This document shows positions 24,178-32,045 of a DNA stretch of 32,045 nucleotides, piece by piece. A program made the translations under genes and the position numbers. Under the pieces are notes generated by a model. That model searched no databases. It had not been told where the DNA came from and saw only the letters and a list, made by a program, of their open reading frames with translations. The stretch covers positions 1 to 32,045 of the forward strand of contig NZ_JAMXFJ010000048.1 of assembly GCF_025460805.1 (NCBI RefSeq), in the 5' to 3' direction. Each line of letters begins with the position of its first letter. Position 1 is the stretch's first letter. Origin of the DNA: Microvirga sesbaniae. Lineage in GTDB: Bacteria > Pseudomonadota > Alphaproteobacteria > Rhizobiales > Beijerinckiaceae.

Positions 24178-24429
24178 CTAACTCTGTTTCTCACTTTGCT
24201 TGACGATCACCGGCACGATCATATCGCCCCAGTATCCCCCCTCAGAATGGCAGCGCTTAACCCTCTGCAATTCGATCGAGAGACCATGGTTGACGCAGTT
24301 CATGACTGCCTCGTTGACGCGATGGAGTTCATTGGCAAGGATCCGGATAGCGCCCTCTTGATCAGGAGACATCGAGCTAGCAGCGTCTTCGAAGCGGCTC
24401 TTCAGTTGTGGCTTTTCTGAGATCGTCAT
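24178..24429 (-). CDS. Hypothetical protein (83 aa)
   Basis: Start ATG at 24429, with AGGAG upstream at good spacing. An upstream ATG at 24456 has no such site. Residues 1-55 are helical and acidic (FEDAASSMSPDQEGAIRILA, NELHRVNEAVMNCVNHGLSI). The end is YWGDMIVPVIVKQSEKQS. No family. It precedes aceA in orientation only. Confidence 0.6.
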   Translation of the reverse strand: MTISEKPQLKSRFEDAASSMSPDQEGAIRILANELHRVNEAVMNCVNHGLSIELQRVKRCHSEGGYWGDMIVPVIVKQSEKQS

Positions 24430-24563
24430 GTGCTTCACTCCTATGAAAGTCTTCACTCTACCGGGACGTTTGCGGTCTCTGTGTCTTCAAGTTTTCGTAA
24501 AACGCGGGTGCGAGGTGCAACGGGCGAGTGTCTGCTTCGATCGCAGCTCCGTCCGCCGGTCTT

Positions 24564-26156
24564 TTAGGCCGCGAACTGGTTCATGGTGTTGTGAGCACCG
24601 CCCGCCTTGAGGGCCGCCTCACCCGCAAAGTACTCCTTGTGATCGTCGCCAATGTCGGAGCCAGCCATGTTCTGATGCTTCACGCAGGCGATGCCCTGAC
24701 GGATCTCCTGACGCTGGACGTTGCGCACATAACCGAGCATGCCCTCGCTGCCGAAGTACTCCTTGGCCAGATTGTCGGTGGAGAGCGCGGCCGTATGGTA
24801 GGTGGGCAGCGTGATCAGGTGGTGGAAGATTCCAGCGCGCTTGGCACCGTCCGCCTGGAACGTCCGGATGCGCTCGTCCGCCTCCTCGGCCAGTTCCGTG
24901 TTGTCATAGTCCACGCTCATCAGCTTGGCGCGGTCGTACTGCGACACGTCCTTACCCGCCCTCTCCCAAGCATCGTAGACCTGTTGGCGGAAATTGATGG
25001 TCCAGTTGAAGGACGGCGAGTTGTTATAGACCAGCTTCGCGTTCGGGATGACCTCACGGATGCGGTCGACCATGCCAGCAATTTGCTCGATATGCGGCTT
25101 CTCGGTCTCGATCCACAGCAGGTCCGCACCGTTCTGCAACGCTGTGATGCAGTCGAGCACGCAGCGGTCCTGGCCGGTGCCAGGACGGAACTGGAACAGG
25201 TTGCTCGGCAGCCGCTTTGGGCGCATCAGCTTGCCATCGCGGTTGATCACCACATCACCGTTGGTGCAGTTCTCCGGCGTGACCTCCTCGCAATCGAGGA
25301 AGCTGTTGTAGAGATCACCGATGTCGCCGGGCTCACGGCTGAAGGCGATCTGCTTGGTGAGGCCAGCGCCCAAAGAGTCGGTGCGGGCGACAATCAGGCC
25401 GTCATCGACGCCGAGTTCCAGGAAGGCATAGCGGATGGCGCGGATCTTGGCCAAGAAGTCTTCGTGCGGAACGGTGACCTTGCCGTCTTGGTGACCGCAC
25501 TGCTTCTCGTCCGAAACCTGGTTCTCGATCTGGAGGCAGCAGGCGCCAGCCTCGATCATCTTCTTGGCAAGGAGATACGTTGCCTCGGCGTTGCCGAAGC
25601 CTGCATCGATGTCAGCGATGATCGGCACGACATGGGTCTGGTGATTGTCGATGGCGTTGACGATCTCACGCTCCTTGAGCCCGTTGCCTGCTTTGCGGGC
25701 GGCATCAAGGTCACGGAACAGAAGTCCCAGTTCACGAGCATCGGCTTGTCTCAGGAAGGTGTAGAGTTCCTCAATGAGCGCCGGAACGCTGGTCTTCTCA
25801 TGCATCGACTGATCGGGCAGCGGGCCAAACTCCGAGCGCAGGGCGGCCACCATCCAGCCGGAGAGGTAAAGGTAACGGCCTTTAGTCGAGCCAAAATGCT
25901 TCTTGATCGAGATCATCTTCTGTTGGCCGATGAAGCCGTGCCAGCAGCCGAGCGACTGAGTATAGCGCGACTGGTCGGCATCATAGGCCGCCATGTCCTC
26001 GCGCACGATCCTGGCAGTGTAGCGCGCGATGTCGAGGCCGGTCCTGAACTGGTTCTGCAGCCGCATCCGAGCGACGGACTCTGGGTCGACGCCGTTCCAG
26101 GTGCTCTGGCCCTCGATAATCATCTGAGATTGCGTGATCTGATCTTGGTACGTCAC
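24564..26156 (-). CDS. aceA: Isocitrate lyase
   Basis: 530 aa. The start is GTG at 26156, with CGAGGATAC upstream. It cleaves isocitrate to glyoxylate and succinate in the cytoplasm, the first step of the glyoxylate shunt, needed for growth on acetate and fatty acids. The active-site loop is KQCGH (C220, H222), with metal-binding ADIDAGFG at 181-188, NNSPSFNW and WIETEKP. The length and KQCGH rather than KKCGH place it in the long, Pseudomonas-like class instead of the about 430-aa E. coli class. No malate synthase or AceK gene adjoins it in this window. The 600-codon frame on the opposite strand is a shadow. Confidence 0.98.
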   Translation of the reverse strand: MTYQDQITQSQMIIEGQSTWNGVDPESVARMRLQNQFRTGLDIARYTARIVREDMAAYDADQSRYTQSLGCWHGFIGQQKMISIKKHFGSTKGRYLYLSGWMVAALRSEFGPLPDQSMHEKTSVPALIEELYTFLRQADARELGLLFRDLDAARKAGNGLKEREIVNAIDNHQTHVVPIIADIDAGFGNAEATYLLAKKMIEAGACCLQIENQVSDEKQCGHQDGKVTVPHEDFLAKIRAIRYAFLELGVDDGLIVARTDSLGAGLTKQIAFSREPGDIGDLYNSFLDCEEVTPENCTNGDVVINRDGKLMRPKRLPSNLFQFRPGTGQDRCVLDCITALQNGADLLWIETEKPHIEQIAGMVDRIREVIPNAKLVYNNSPSFNWTINFRQQVYDAWERAGKDVSQYDRAKLMSVDYDNTELAEEADERIRTFQADGAKRAGIFHHLITLPTYHTAALSTDNLAKEYFGSEGMLGYVRNVQRQEIRQGIACVKHQNMAGSDIGDDHKEYFAGEAALKAGGAHNTMNQFAA

Positions 26157-26738
26157 GGTCGTATCCTCGTTTCTGTGAAGGTTGAACGAGGAAATAGCGG
26201 ACGTGTTCAGGACCGTGAAGGCGAGTTAAGGTCCAAGTGTCAACCTTTACAAGCTATGTCCTGTAAATCTGTCAATTTTTTACATCATCTAATAATTCCT
26301 TGGATTCTGCTAACTCTCTAACTTTTCTCGATGAGAATCGTCGTGACAGTTGCGAGCTCTCTAACATACTGGTTCTTCACAAAGGATGATTAGTCTAAAG
26401 GCGAAGTCGCCCTCAAAGGAGTGAGTGAGCGAGACCCTCCATGCGTTGTGACAAGACAGATGTCACTGTTTTTACAACTCAGAGCCTTATGGGGTAGCCG
26501 ACATCCTATCTACAAGCCCAAGGTGAGCCCGCCCGAGTGAATGCCACTCGAAACGATATCGCAGACCCTGTCTGTCCATTCTGCCATTGCCATCTGCTGA
26601 GTTCGCGCTGAAACGATCAGAGCTACTCCGCCTCTGGTGTGCTGCGCTTGGGAGCTAATGGCCATCTTACGGATACGATCCTTCCAAGGTAAAGCCAGCC
26701 TTGAGCACCACTTGATAGCTCGGGGACTAGACTGCCGC
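26157..26738. other. aceA upstream region
   Basis: A 582-bp gap, A/T-rich from about 26240 to 26400 with no gene. It carries the aceA promoter and an inverted repeat described separately. CTCTCTAAC occurs twice (near 26309 and 26356). Confidence 0.5.
26246..26275 (-). promoter_or_regulatory. Candidate aceA promoter and operator
   Basis: On the minus strand TTGACA (26270-26275) is followed 17 bp later by TTGTAA (26247-26252), a plausible -35/-10 pair with a weak -10. The inverted repeat TTTACA (26246-26251) and TGTAAA (26262-26267), 10 bp apart, overlaps the spacer and -10. A regulator bound there would block initiation. The leader to the start codon would be about 85 nt. The factor is unknown. 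Acetate-responsive regulators are candidates. Confidence 0.5.
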
Positions 26739-27779
26739 TCAGGTCCGGCGGGAGGCTGTCCTCCGGCGAACAAGACCCCACGATTTCGCCAGATGCAGCG
26801 ATGATGAGATGCCGACATCAAGCATGAATGGCCTGGCTCCTCCTGCCTTGGCCTGAGCCTTCGTCCGGCGCACCGGCGTGCCATGGCCCATGCCATCGAT
26901 CAGGTACAGCTCGATGACCGTGTCGCCCTTTCGGTTCGACCAGGTGCGTTGGCGGTGGCCCGCGAGCATCGCTTGAGTAAACACGTCCTCGCTGACACCA
27001 TGCACATTGGTCCATTGGCTGAGCAACGCGGCTGCATTGGAGGCCGCAACGGTCCGGTCCTCTGTGCCATGCCAGATCGACACCGTCGGGCGAGGGCCGG
27101 CATAGGACGAGGCGGCGCGAACGAGGTCACCCCATTGCTCGGCGGCGCGCGCCCGCGGCTTCTTCATGGCGGTCATGACGTGGCGCATGCCGGCCGCCGC
27201 GCCATAGGGAAGACCGGCAATGATGCCGCCGCCGGCAAAGACCTCCGGGTAAGTCGCCAGCATCACCGACGTCATGGCGCCGCCTGCCGAGAGGCCCGTG
27301 ATGAACACCCGGGCTGGGTCGATGCTATGGGTCCGTCGCATGCGGGTGACCATCTGTCGGATCGACAAGGCCTCCCCCGAGCCCCGCCGCGCATCGTGCG
27401 GCTGGAACCAGTTGAAGCAGCGGTTGAGGTTGTTGGCGCGGGTCTGCTCGGCGTAGACCAGCGCAAAGCCATGCCGCTTGGCCAGCATCGACCAGCCGCT
27501 GCCCTCGTCGTAGTCGCGAGCCGTCTGCAGACAGCCATGCAGCACCACGACCAGAGGCGCGCTGCCGGGCAACTGCGGCGGCACGAAAGTCAGCATCCGG
27601 AGATTGCCCGGATTGGTCCCAAAGGAGCTGACCTCCGTCAGTTTGTCCTTCTTGGGGCGGACCTTACGTGGCTTGATGATGAGCTTGCGCGACGTCGCCG
27701 TAGCCTTGGCGAGGGCCTTCTCCCAGCGGCGCTGGGTTTTCAGCAGGTGAGCAATCGGAAGCTTCAGTCGCATGCGCAC
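26739..27779 (-). CDS. PHB depolymerase-family esterase
   Basis: 346 aa alpha/beta hydrolase. S164 sits in GLSAGG, D241 in HGTEDRTV and H299 in GMGHG, forming the triad. The oxyanion-hole HGCLQ at 81-85 is typical of the PHB depolymerase/feruloyl esterase (LpqC) group. The N-terminus is strongly basic (residues 13-47) with no signal peptide, so it is probably intracellular or granule-bound. It lies beside two phasin genes, which supports action on stored polyhydroxybutyrate or short oligomers. A C-terminal basic tail is lineage-specific. A feruloyl-type esterase is the alternative. Confidence 0.9.
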   Translation of the reverse strand: MRMRLKLPIAHLLKTQRRWEKALAKATATSRKLIIKPRKVRPKKDKLTEVSSFGTNPGNLRMLTFVPPQLPGSAPLVVVLHGCLQTARDYDEGSGWSMLAKRHGFALVYAEQTRANNLNRCFNWFQPHDARRGSGEALSIRQMVTRMRRTHSIDPARVFITGLSAGGAMTSVMLATYPEVFAGGGIIAGLPYGAAAGMRHVMTAMKKPRARAAEQWGDLVRAASSYAGPRPTVSIWHGTEDRTVAASNAAALLSQWTNVHGVSEDVFTQAMLAGHRQRTWSNRKGDTVIELYLIDGMGHGTPVRRTKAQAKAGGARPFMLDVGISSSLHLAKSWGLVRRRTASRRT

Positions 27780-27889
27780 CCGCTTGGGAGAGTTCGTGAC
27801 AAGAGCGTCTCACGCCAGGATACACACGCGATCGAAGGGCAGCGGAGGCACGGGGTAGCCCTGCGGTGTGGCCCGATCCCTGATGTGGT

Positions 27890-27913
27890 GCTCCCGGCTC
27901 GCGAGCCGGGAGC
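27890..27913. terminator. Perfect 24-nt palindrome, probable terminator
   Basis: GCTCCCGGCTCG and CGAGCCGGGAGC are perfect arms. It lies just past the stop of the hemerythrin-phasin gene, on the side where its transcript ends. No T-run is present. Confidence 0.5.
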
Positions 27914-27930
27914 GTCGTCAGGACAAATCC

Positions 27931-28899
27931 TTAGCGAGCACGCCGGCCAGGCTCGGGCTGTGCCGTGAGGGTCCGAGTCGCCTCCTGAGCCACCTGAGCG
28001 GTGAGCTGCGCCAGGCGCTGGCTGTTCTCGAGCATGCGCTCAACATTGCCACGAACCAGAGAACTCTGGAGGCTCACGAAGTCCGGGATCGTCCGGCAGC
28101 CCATAAGATTCGTGATCCCTTCCAGGTTCTTCAGCAGGCGCTCCTGCCGGAGCCCGAACCATTCCAGCGTGATGGTCCCGGCCCCGCTGGCCAGGATCCT
28201 GTTGGATCGAGCCACCGCCTGAAGATAGTCCGGCACCTGATCGGCCAGCATCTGCGTCCCCTGGCTCAAGCGTTCCAGCGAGCGGCCGCCCAGCTCGGAT
28301 GCAGCCTGGGCACTGGTCTCAACAACCTCGGACACCGACGGCTCGATGACCCTGACGCCCTTCGAGCCAGCCTCGACAGCCGCAAGCAAGGTTGGGCCTG
28401 TGTCGGCGGTTTCGGCCGACTTGCGCCCCCGGCGGCTCCGCCGCGGTTCACTGGCAGCTTGGCGGGTTTCCGCGACCTCCTCCTCAACCTTCTCGACGAC
28501 CGCCTCGACCTCCTCCTCGCTCAGGACCTTGAGCACCACAGGTAGCAACTCGTTCTTGTCATTGCGGATGTGCTGCTGGAACACCTTCCGCAACTCTGCC
28601 ACCTTGGCCAGAAACGCATCGCTGTCCTTCGGGGTGGTCCCGAGCTCGCTCAGGAGAGCCCTGGTCTGCTGATGATCATCGCGGGCGCCACGGACCAGGT
28701 CCACCGTCTCAGGGTTCTGCTCCAGCACCGGGAAGAGATGCTGTTCCTGCAGGTTCGCCAGAAGCTCCAGCTCCTGGTTCAGCGCCGCAAGCAGCTGTTT
28801 GCGAAGTTCGATGGCCTCATGGGAGGTGTCGAGGATCTGGGCAAAGAGTTCGTTGGCCTGATCAGGCGGAGTTTGGCCGATAGTTCGGTTGGCGGTCAT
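27931..28899 (-). CDS. Hemerythrin-like/phasin fusion protein
   Basis: 322 aa from the ATG at 28899, with GAGGAAT upstream. Residues 15-130 are a hemerythrin-type four-helix bundle with H27 (DTSH), H54 (QEQHLFPVLE), H76 (RDDHQQTRALL), H110 (QQH) and E117 (NDKNELLP). The usual HxxxE and HxxxH patterns are partly lost, so iron binding may be weakened. An acidic linker and an RRSRRGRK patch lead to residues 168-310, a phasin domain (SVSEVVETSAQAASELGG, then CRTIPDFVSLQSSLVRGNVE, RMLENSQRLAQLTAQVAQEA). It likely sits on polyhydroxybutyrate granules, with the front half as an oxygen, iron or redox sensor or simply a scaffold. Confidence 0.85.
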   Translation of the reverse strand: MTANRTIGQTPPDQANELFAQILDTSHEAIELRKQLLAALNQELELLANLQEQHLFPVLEQNPETVDLVRGARDDHQQTRALLSELGTTPKDSDAFLAKVAELRKVFQQHIRNDKNELLPVVLKVLSEEEVEAVVEKVEEEVAETRQAASEPRRSRRGRKSAETADTGPTLLAAVEAGSKGVRVIEPSVSEVVETSAQAASELGGRSLERLSQGTQMLADQVPDYLQAVARSNRILASGAGTITLEWFGLRQERLLKNLEGITNLMGCRTIPDFVSLQSSLVRGNVERMLENSQRLAQLTAQVAQEATRTLTAQPEPGRRAR

Positions 28900-29211
28900 T
28901 ATTCCTCGCAAAAATGGACGGAGCGATCCAGATGATGGGCGGCCTGCAGGCTGGCTGCGCCGATCAATAAGCCAGGACCGCATTCCTAGAGTGAAAAAGC
29001 CTCTCTTGGAGGCACGCAACGAGATAGGCTGACGCACGGAACTTGTGCCGATGGGTGGCTGAAAGGCCTTGAGCCTTAGCCGTAAGGCACCAAGATCCAT
29101 ACCGCACCGCAGCATAACTGGGCAACAGTGGAATTGGATCCAAGGGACACGTTGCGGCATCTTGGCCGCAGATCTCACAAGTGCACGGGTTTCAACTCGT
29201 GCTGGCCTATC

Positions 29212-29257
29212 TTGCAGCGCACAATTTCCCTCTTGACTTTCATTGTGCAGTGCACAA
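29212..29257. promoter_or_regulatory. Twin candidate PhaR operators and phasin promoter
   Basis: TTGCAGCGCACAA (29212-29224) and TTGTGCAGTGCACAA (29243-29257) share the TGC-N3-GCA core that PhaR-type repressors bind. The second is a perfect inverted repeat. Their centres are 33 bp apart, close to three helical turns. A -35-like TTGACT (29233-29238) lies between them and a -10-like AATAAG follows the second. A repressor on the second site would therefore cover the promoter. Confidence 0.6.
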
Positions 29258-29327
29258 TAAGCACATAGCCGGGCTGTGACGCGGCTAACGTGATGGGTGC
29301 CGAACGCGCCCAGCTTTGGAGACTCCC

Positions 29328-29696
29328 ATGAACCAGCAGATCGATGCCGTTCAGAAGTTCGGCAAGGACAATTTCGATGCCACCGTGAAGGCATTTGATG
29401 TCGCCTCCACCGGCACGAAGGCAATCGCCGTCGAGACGACCGACTACGCCAAGAAGTCGTTCGAGCAGAGCGCCGCCACTTTCCAGAAGCTCCTGGGTGT
29501 CAGGTCTCTCGATCAGGCAATCGAGATCCAGACCGACTACGTGAAGAGCGCCTACGAGGGCTTCGTTGCCCAATCGACCAAGGTCGGTGAACTCTACGCG
29601 AAGCTGGCTCAGGACAGCCTTGCGCCGTTCAATGCCCTTCGTTCCGCTGCGCAGTCGACCTTCGCTCCCGCGAAGTCCACAGCGCGCGCGAAGTAA
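29328..29696 (+). CDS. phaP: Phasin (polyhydroxybutyrate granule protein)
   Basis: 122 aa. ATG at 29328, with GGAG 7 nt before. The typical small phasin pattern is present: QIDAVQKFGKDNFDATVKAF, then AKKSFEQSAATFQKLLGVRS, LDQAIEIQTDYVKSAYEGFV and a Lys/Ala tail. It coats granules and controls their number and size. Twin TGC-N3-GCA sites upstream suggest PhaR control, which releases when granules accumulate. The gene has its own strong terminator. The hemerythrin-phasin gene is divergent from it. Confidence 0.95.
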   Translation: MNQQIDAVQKFGKDNFDATVKAFDVASTGTKAIAVETTDYAKKSFEQSAATFQKLLGVRSLDQAIEIQTDYVKSAYEGFVAQSTKVGELYAKLAQDSLAPFNALRSAAQSTFAPAKSTARAK

Positions 29697-29720
29697 CGAC
29701 AGGCGCTTTCGGCTTGTTCA

Positions 29721-29751
29721 GAACACCCGGCTCACGTTGGGTGTTCTTTTT
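29721..29751 (+). terminator. Rho-independent terminator of phaP
   Basis: GAACACCC (29721-29728) pairs with GGGTGTTC (29739-29746), followed by TTTTT. A textbook stem and T-run 24 bp after the phasin stop. Confidence 0.9.
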
Positions 29752-29851
29752 CGTTTGTGGCGGTGTTCAAGCCGTCCCGATGCGTTCAAGCGTCTTCCAC
29801 CTGCCCAGCCTCATGGCTGGCTCACTAAGCCGTTAGTTGGGAGATAATGCG

Positions 29852-30109
29852 ATGATAGAGGCTTGGATGAAGCTGACCATCGATACAACTCTTCTCGGCT
29901 TGGAAGCCCAGAGCGTCATAGGCCTGCGTATGGCGCAGATCGCCATGGGTCAGAGCACCCCTGCTGAAGCGCAGCTGATGATGTCAGAAAAGATGCTCGC
30001 CTTCATGGAGGCCACCATGACAGTTGCGGCAGGTGGATCGGCCCATAAAGTGGTGAACGGCTATCGACGGCGCGTCCAAGCCAATGCAGAGCGCCTGCGG
30101 CTGGTCTGA
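29852..30109 (+). CDS. Phasin-linked small helical protein (85 aa)
   Basis: Start ATG at 29852, with GGGAGA upstream; a TTG 15 nt earlier is unlikely. The sequence MIEAWMKLTIDTTLLGLEAQ, then VIGLRMAQIAMGQSTPAEAQ and LMMSEKMLAFMEATMTVAAG follows small proteins that sit beside phasins in many Rhizobiales. Helical and Met-rich, it probably binds granules or phasin. Its own promoter must lie between the phaP terminator and here. Function not established. Confidence 0.75.
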   Translation: MIEAWMKLTIDTTLLGLEAQSVIGLRMAQIAMGQSTPAEAQLMMSEKMLAFMEATMTVAAGGSAHKVVNGYRRRVQANAERLRLV

Positions 30110-30239
30110 GAGTGCCGACGCCGTTGAGCCTGCTGGTGGCTGTTCCAGTTTTATTGTGACTGCAGACGAGTCTACGACCTCGATAACACCTTCTTAGCCC
30201 TTACAGCGTAGTCAGAGCTGGCGCCGAGAAGGGTGAGAG

Positions 30240-30608
30240 ATGGCACTGCGGTGGAAGCCAACCATTCCTGACGACAACAGCCCTGATGATGTGGTGGGCA
30301 GTCTGCACCTTCATGTGTTTGCGCGGGTGTATCGTGTTTCGAACGGAAGCGATCAAGGCCGCTTCCGTTGGTATCTCAACGATGTTCCGGCCTCAGCTGG
30401 AGTTCAATTGCATGGCATCGAGGATACGCAGAGCAGGGCTCAACGGGCCGCAAACCTTCATTTCCAGCAATGGCTCACGCGGGCTGGGCTTGCGGAAGCC
30501 CCTGTGCGAGGCAAGATGCAACTCGCCCTCCCCTTGTGTCTGAGTTCTCAGTCCAGGAGTGGCAAGCGGACGCGGAAGATCAAGCCAGCCTCCAGCCTCG
30601 CACGCTGA
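30240..30608 (+). CDS. Hypothetical protein (122 aa), possibly frameshifted at its end
   Basis: GAGAAGGG precedes the ATG. Conserved-looking core: SLHLHVFARVYRVSN, FRWYLNDVPASAGVQLHGIE and RAANLHFQQWLTRAGLAEA. After about residue 98 the tail turns basic and unstructured. The next frame downstream instead carries acidic, protein-like sequence to 30757 (for example DLPDDEDQPVSLERSKDGRV), opening at a GTG at 30536. One lost base near 30540 would join them into a longer protein. No family is assigned. Confidence 0.5.
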   Translation: MALRWKPTIPDDNSPDDVVGSLHLHVFARVYRVSNGSDQGRFRWYLNDVPASAGVQLHGIEDTQSRAQRAANLHFQQWLTRAGLAEAPVRGKMQLALPLCLSSQSRSGKRTRKIKPASSLAR

Positions 30609-30834
30609 CCTCAATCGATAATCTTAGGGAAAGAGACCTTCCCGACGACGAGGATCAACCAGTCAGTTTGGAGCGTTCAAAGGACGGCCGTGTTGTTATT
30701 ACCCTTACGACTAACAAAGCTGCTTCATCCAGAGCGACGCTACCTCATAGGACCTGACCGATTGCCGAAACTTTCCGAACAGCGCTTTCCAGCTCGATCC
30801 CGGAGCCGAGAAGGAGCGCGGGGGCAGTGGAGCC

Positions 30835-32045
30835 TTAGATCCGGGTGGCTGCACCCGCGGCGCCACGGTTCAGGAAGGAGCAATACGCTGGATTGTCGCT
30901 CTCGTCCCAGTATGGGTATCCAAGCTCATCCAGACTGCGCTTGAGCTGCGCTCGCTCCGCAGTGGGAACCTGGATACCGGCCAGCACCCGGCCGTAATCG
31001 GCACCATGGTTGCGGTAGTGGAACAGCGAGATGTTCCAGCTGCCGGATAGCCCATTGAGAAACTTCAGAAGGGCTCCGGGCCGTTCCGGGAACTGGAAGC
31101 GGAAGATCAGCTCATCCTGAAGGCCAGACGCTTGTCCGCCGACCATGTAGCGTACGTGCAGTTTGGCCATCTCATTGTCGCTCATGTCCAGCACGGGATA
31201 GCCCTGCTCCCGCAGCATGGCGATGATCTGGCGCTTTTCCAGGTCGCCTTCCGAGAGTTGCACGCCGACGAAGATCTGAGCTTCCCGTGGATCAGAGTAG
31301 CGATAGTTGAACTCAGTGATGGAGCGCTTGCCCATCAGCTGGATGAAGCGACGATAACTTCCCGGTTGCTCCGGGATGGTCACTGCCAGCAGGGCTTCCC
31401 GGTGCTCGCCGATCTCGGCCCGCTCGGCGATGTGCCGGAGCCGGTCGAAGTTCATGTTGGCGCCGCTGTTGATCGCCACCAGTCCGTGTGGTCGTGATCC
31501 TTCCCGCTCCACGTACTTCTTCAGGCCGGCAAGACTCACGGCTCCGGATGGCTCGGCGATTGCACGTGTGTCCTCGAAGATGTCCTTCACGGCCGCACAG
31601 ATCTCGTCCGAGCTGACGGTGATCACCTCATCGAGCAGCTCTCGACAGAGCCGGAAGGTCTCCTCACCGGCCCGGCGCACGGCCACGCCATCGGCAAACA
31701 GCCCCACTTGGTTCAGGATGACTCTATCCCCTGCGGCAAGGGCAGCTGCCATGCTGGCGGCATCCTCCGGCTCGACGCCGATCACCTTCACCTCGGGCCG
31801 CAGGAACTTTGTGTAGACGGCCACCCCCGCCGCCAGCCCCCCGCCTCCAATTGGTACGAACACGGCCTCAAGCGGATCGGGGTGCTGGCGCAGGATCTCC
31901 ATGCCGACGGTGCCCTGGCCGGCAATGACATCCGGATCATCGTAAGGGTGAATGAAGGTGAGGCCCTTCTCGGCCTCAAGCTGACGGGCGTGGGTATACG
32001 CCTCGTCGAAGCCCTCGCCATGCAGGACCACGCGCCCGCCCTGCC
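30835..32045 (-). CDS. ilvA: Threonine dehydratase (biosynthetic), 3' part
   Basis: The gene runs off the right edge; about 400 residues of roughly 500 are visible. It deaminates threonine to 2-oxobutyrate in isoleucine synthesis. The PLP-fold half shows IGGGGLAAGV (phosphate loop) and VEPEDAASMAAAL. The C-terminal half has two ACT-like regulatory domains (ALLAVTIPEQPGSYRRFIQL and IFRFQFPERPGALLKFLNGL), so it should be the isoleucine-inhibited class. The missing part holds the PLP lysine. The final residues are normal for the family. Confidence 0.96.
   Translation of the reverse strand, partial: QGGRVVLHGEGFDEAYTHARQLEAEKGLTFIHPYDDPDVIAGQGTVGMEILRQHPDPLEAVFVPIGGGGLAAGVAVYTKFLRPEVKVIGVEPEDAASMAAALAAGDRVILNQVGLFADGVAVRRAGEETFRLCRELLDEVITVSSDEICAAVKDIFEDTRAIAEPSGAVSLAGLKKYVEREGSRPHGLVAINSGANMNFDRLRHIAERAEIGEHREALLAVTIPEQPGSYRRFIQLMGKRSITEFNYRYSDPREAQIFVGVQLSEGDLEKRQIIAMLREQGYPVLDMSDNEMAKLHVRYMVGGQASGLQDELIFRFQFPERPGALLKFLNGLSGSWNISLFHYRNHGADYGRVLAGIQVPTAERAQLKRSLDELGYPYWDESDNPAYCSFLNRGAAGAATRI

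Noticed and set aside
24528..26321. A 597-codon plus-strand open frame antisense to aceA
   Set aside because: It mirrors the isocitrate lyase gene in GC-rich DNA, has no ribosome binding site and shows no domain pattern. AceA has all catalytic motifs on the other strand.
26883..27968. Plus-strand open frame of 361 codons across the esterase gene
   Set aside because: Shadow; the esterase on the minus strand has a full catalytic triad.
28900..29424. N-terminal extension of the hemerythrin-phasin frame to 29424
   Set aside because: The added residues look random, run antisense to the phasin gene and cover its promoter; a good ribosome binding site marks the ATG at 28899.

Overview
The window reads as chromosome from an alphaproteobacterium of the order Hyphomicrobiales (Rhizobiales), possibly Microvirga or a related Methylobacteriaceae lineage. 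This is inferred from high GC, an initiator tRNA with the A-U variant in the anticodon stem, a long-form isocitrate lyase with a KQCGH active site, small-granule phasins, DUF6894-like proteins, a CarD/CdnL regulator, and the palindromic GATGCTC-type intergenic repeats common in this order. The species assignment is inference only.

Layout. 1-870: initiator tRNA-fMet with a hairpin on each side, then a decayed XerD-type recombinase. 905-3410: a LysR regulator divergent from a Tat-exported cytosine-deaminase-like amidohydrolase, with a palindromic operator candidate between them. 3462-6407: a secreted ankyrin protein, small ORFs, and a Tat-exported metallo-beta-lactamase-fold hydrolase. 6757-7569: an IS6-family insertion sequence. 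7600-10115: a c-type cytochrome, a cupin and several small proteins, including a 46-residue membrane protein. 10423-12087: periplasmic trehalase (GH37). 12224-15440: a small membrane protein, a helix-hairpin-helix protein, CarD, a HEPN-like protein, and a tandem palindromic repeat flanked by two micro-ORFs with near-ideal ribosome binding sites. 15601-16558: an overlapping 57-aa/WGR gene pair beside a frameshifted CYTH gene. 17125-18793: small proteins, then a SWIB-domain protein convergent with a histone-tailed HU protein. 19048-24429: an accessory stretch of small, poorly characterised genes and broken genes (GNAT, DUF6894) plus a ParB-fold protein and an HTH repressor. 24564-30109: a carbon-metabolism block with aceA, a PHB-depolymerase-type esterase, a hemerythrin-phasin fusion, a classical phasin with twin operator candidates and a strong terminator, and a phasin-linked small protein. 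The right edge holds the 3' part of ilvA.

How the genes work together. The right-hand block fits growth on and storage of C2/acyl carbon: isocitrate lyase feeds the glyoxylate shunt, while the esterase and phasins act on polyhydroxybutyrate granules. The rest is mostly lineage-specific, with at least four gene remnants (XerD, CYTH, GNAT, DUF6894) and one transposon, which suggests a region of active turnover. No CRISPR array, rRNA or prophage block was seen. No complete new multi-gene defence system could be supported. The most unusual items are the hemerythrin-phasin fusion, the SWIB/HU-tail pair, and the 57-aa/WGR/CYTH cluster.
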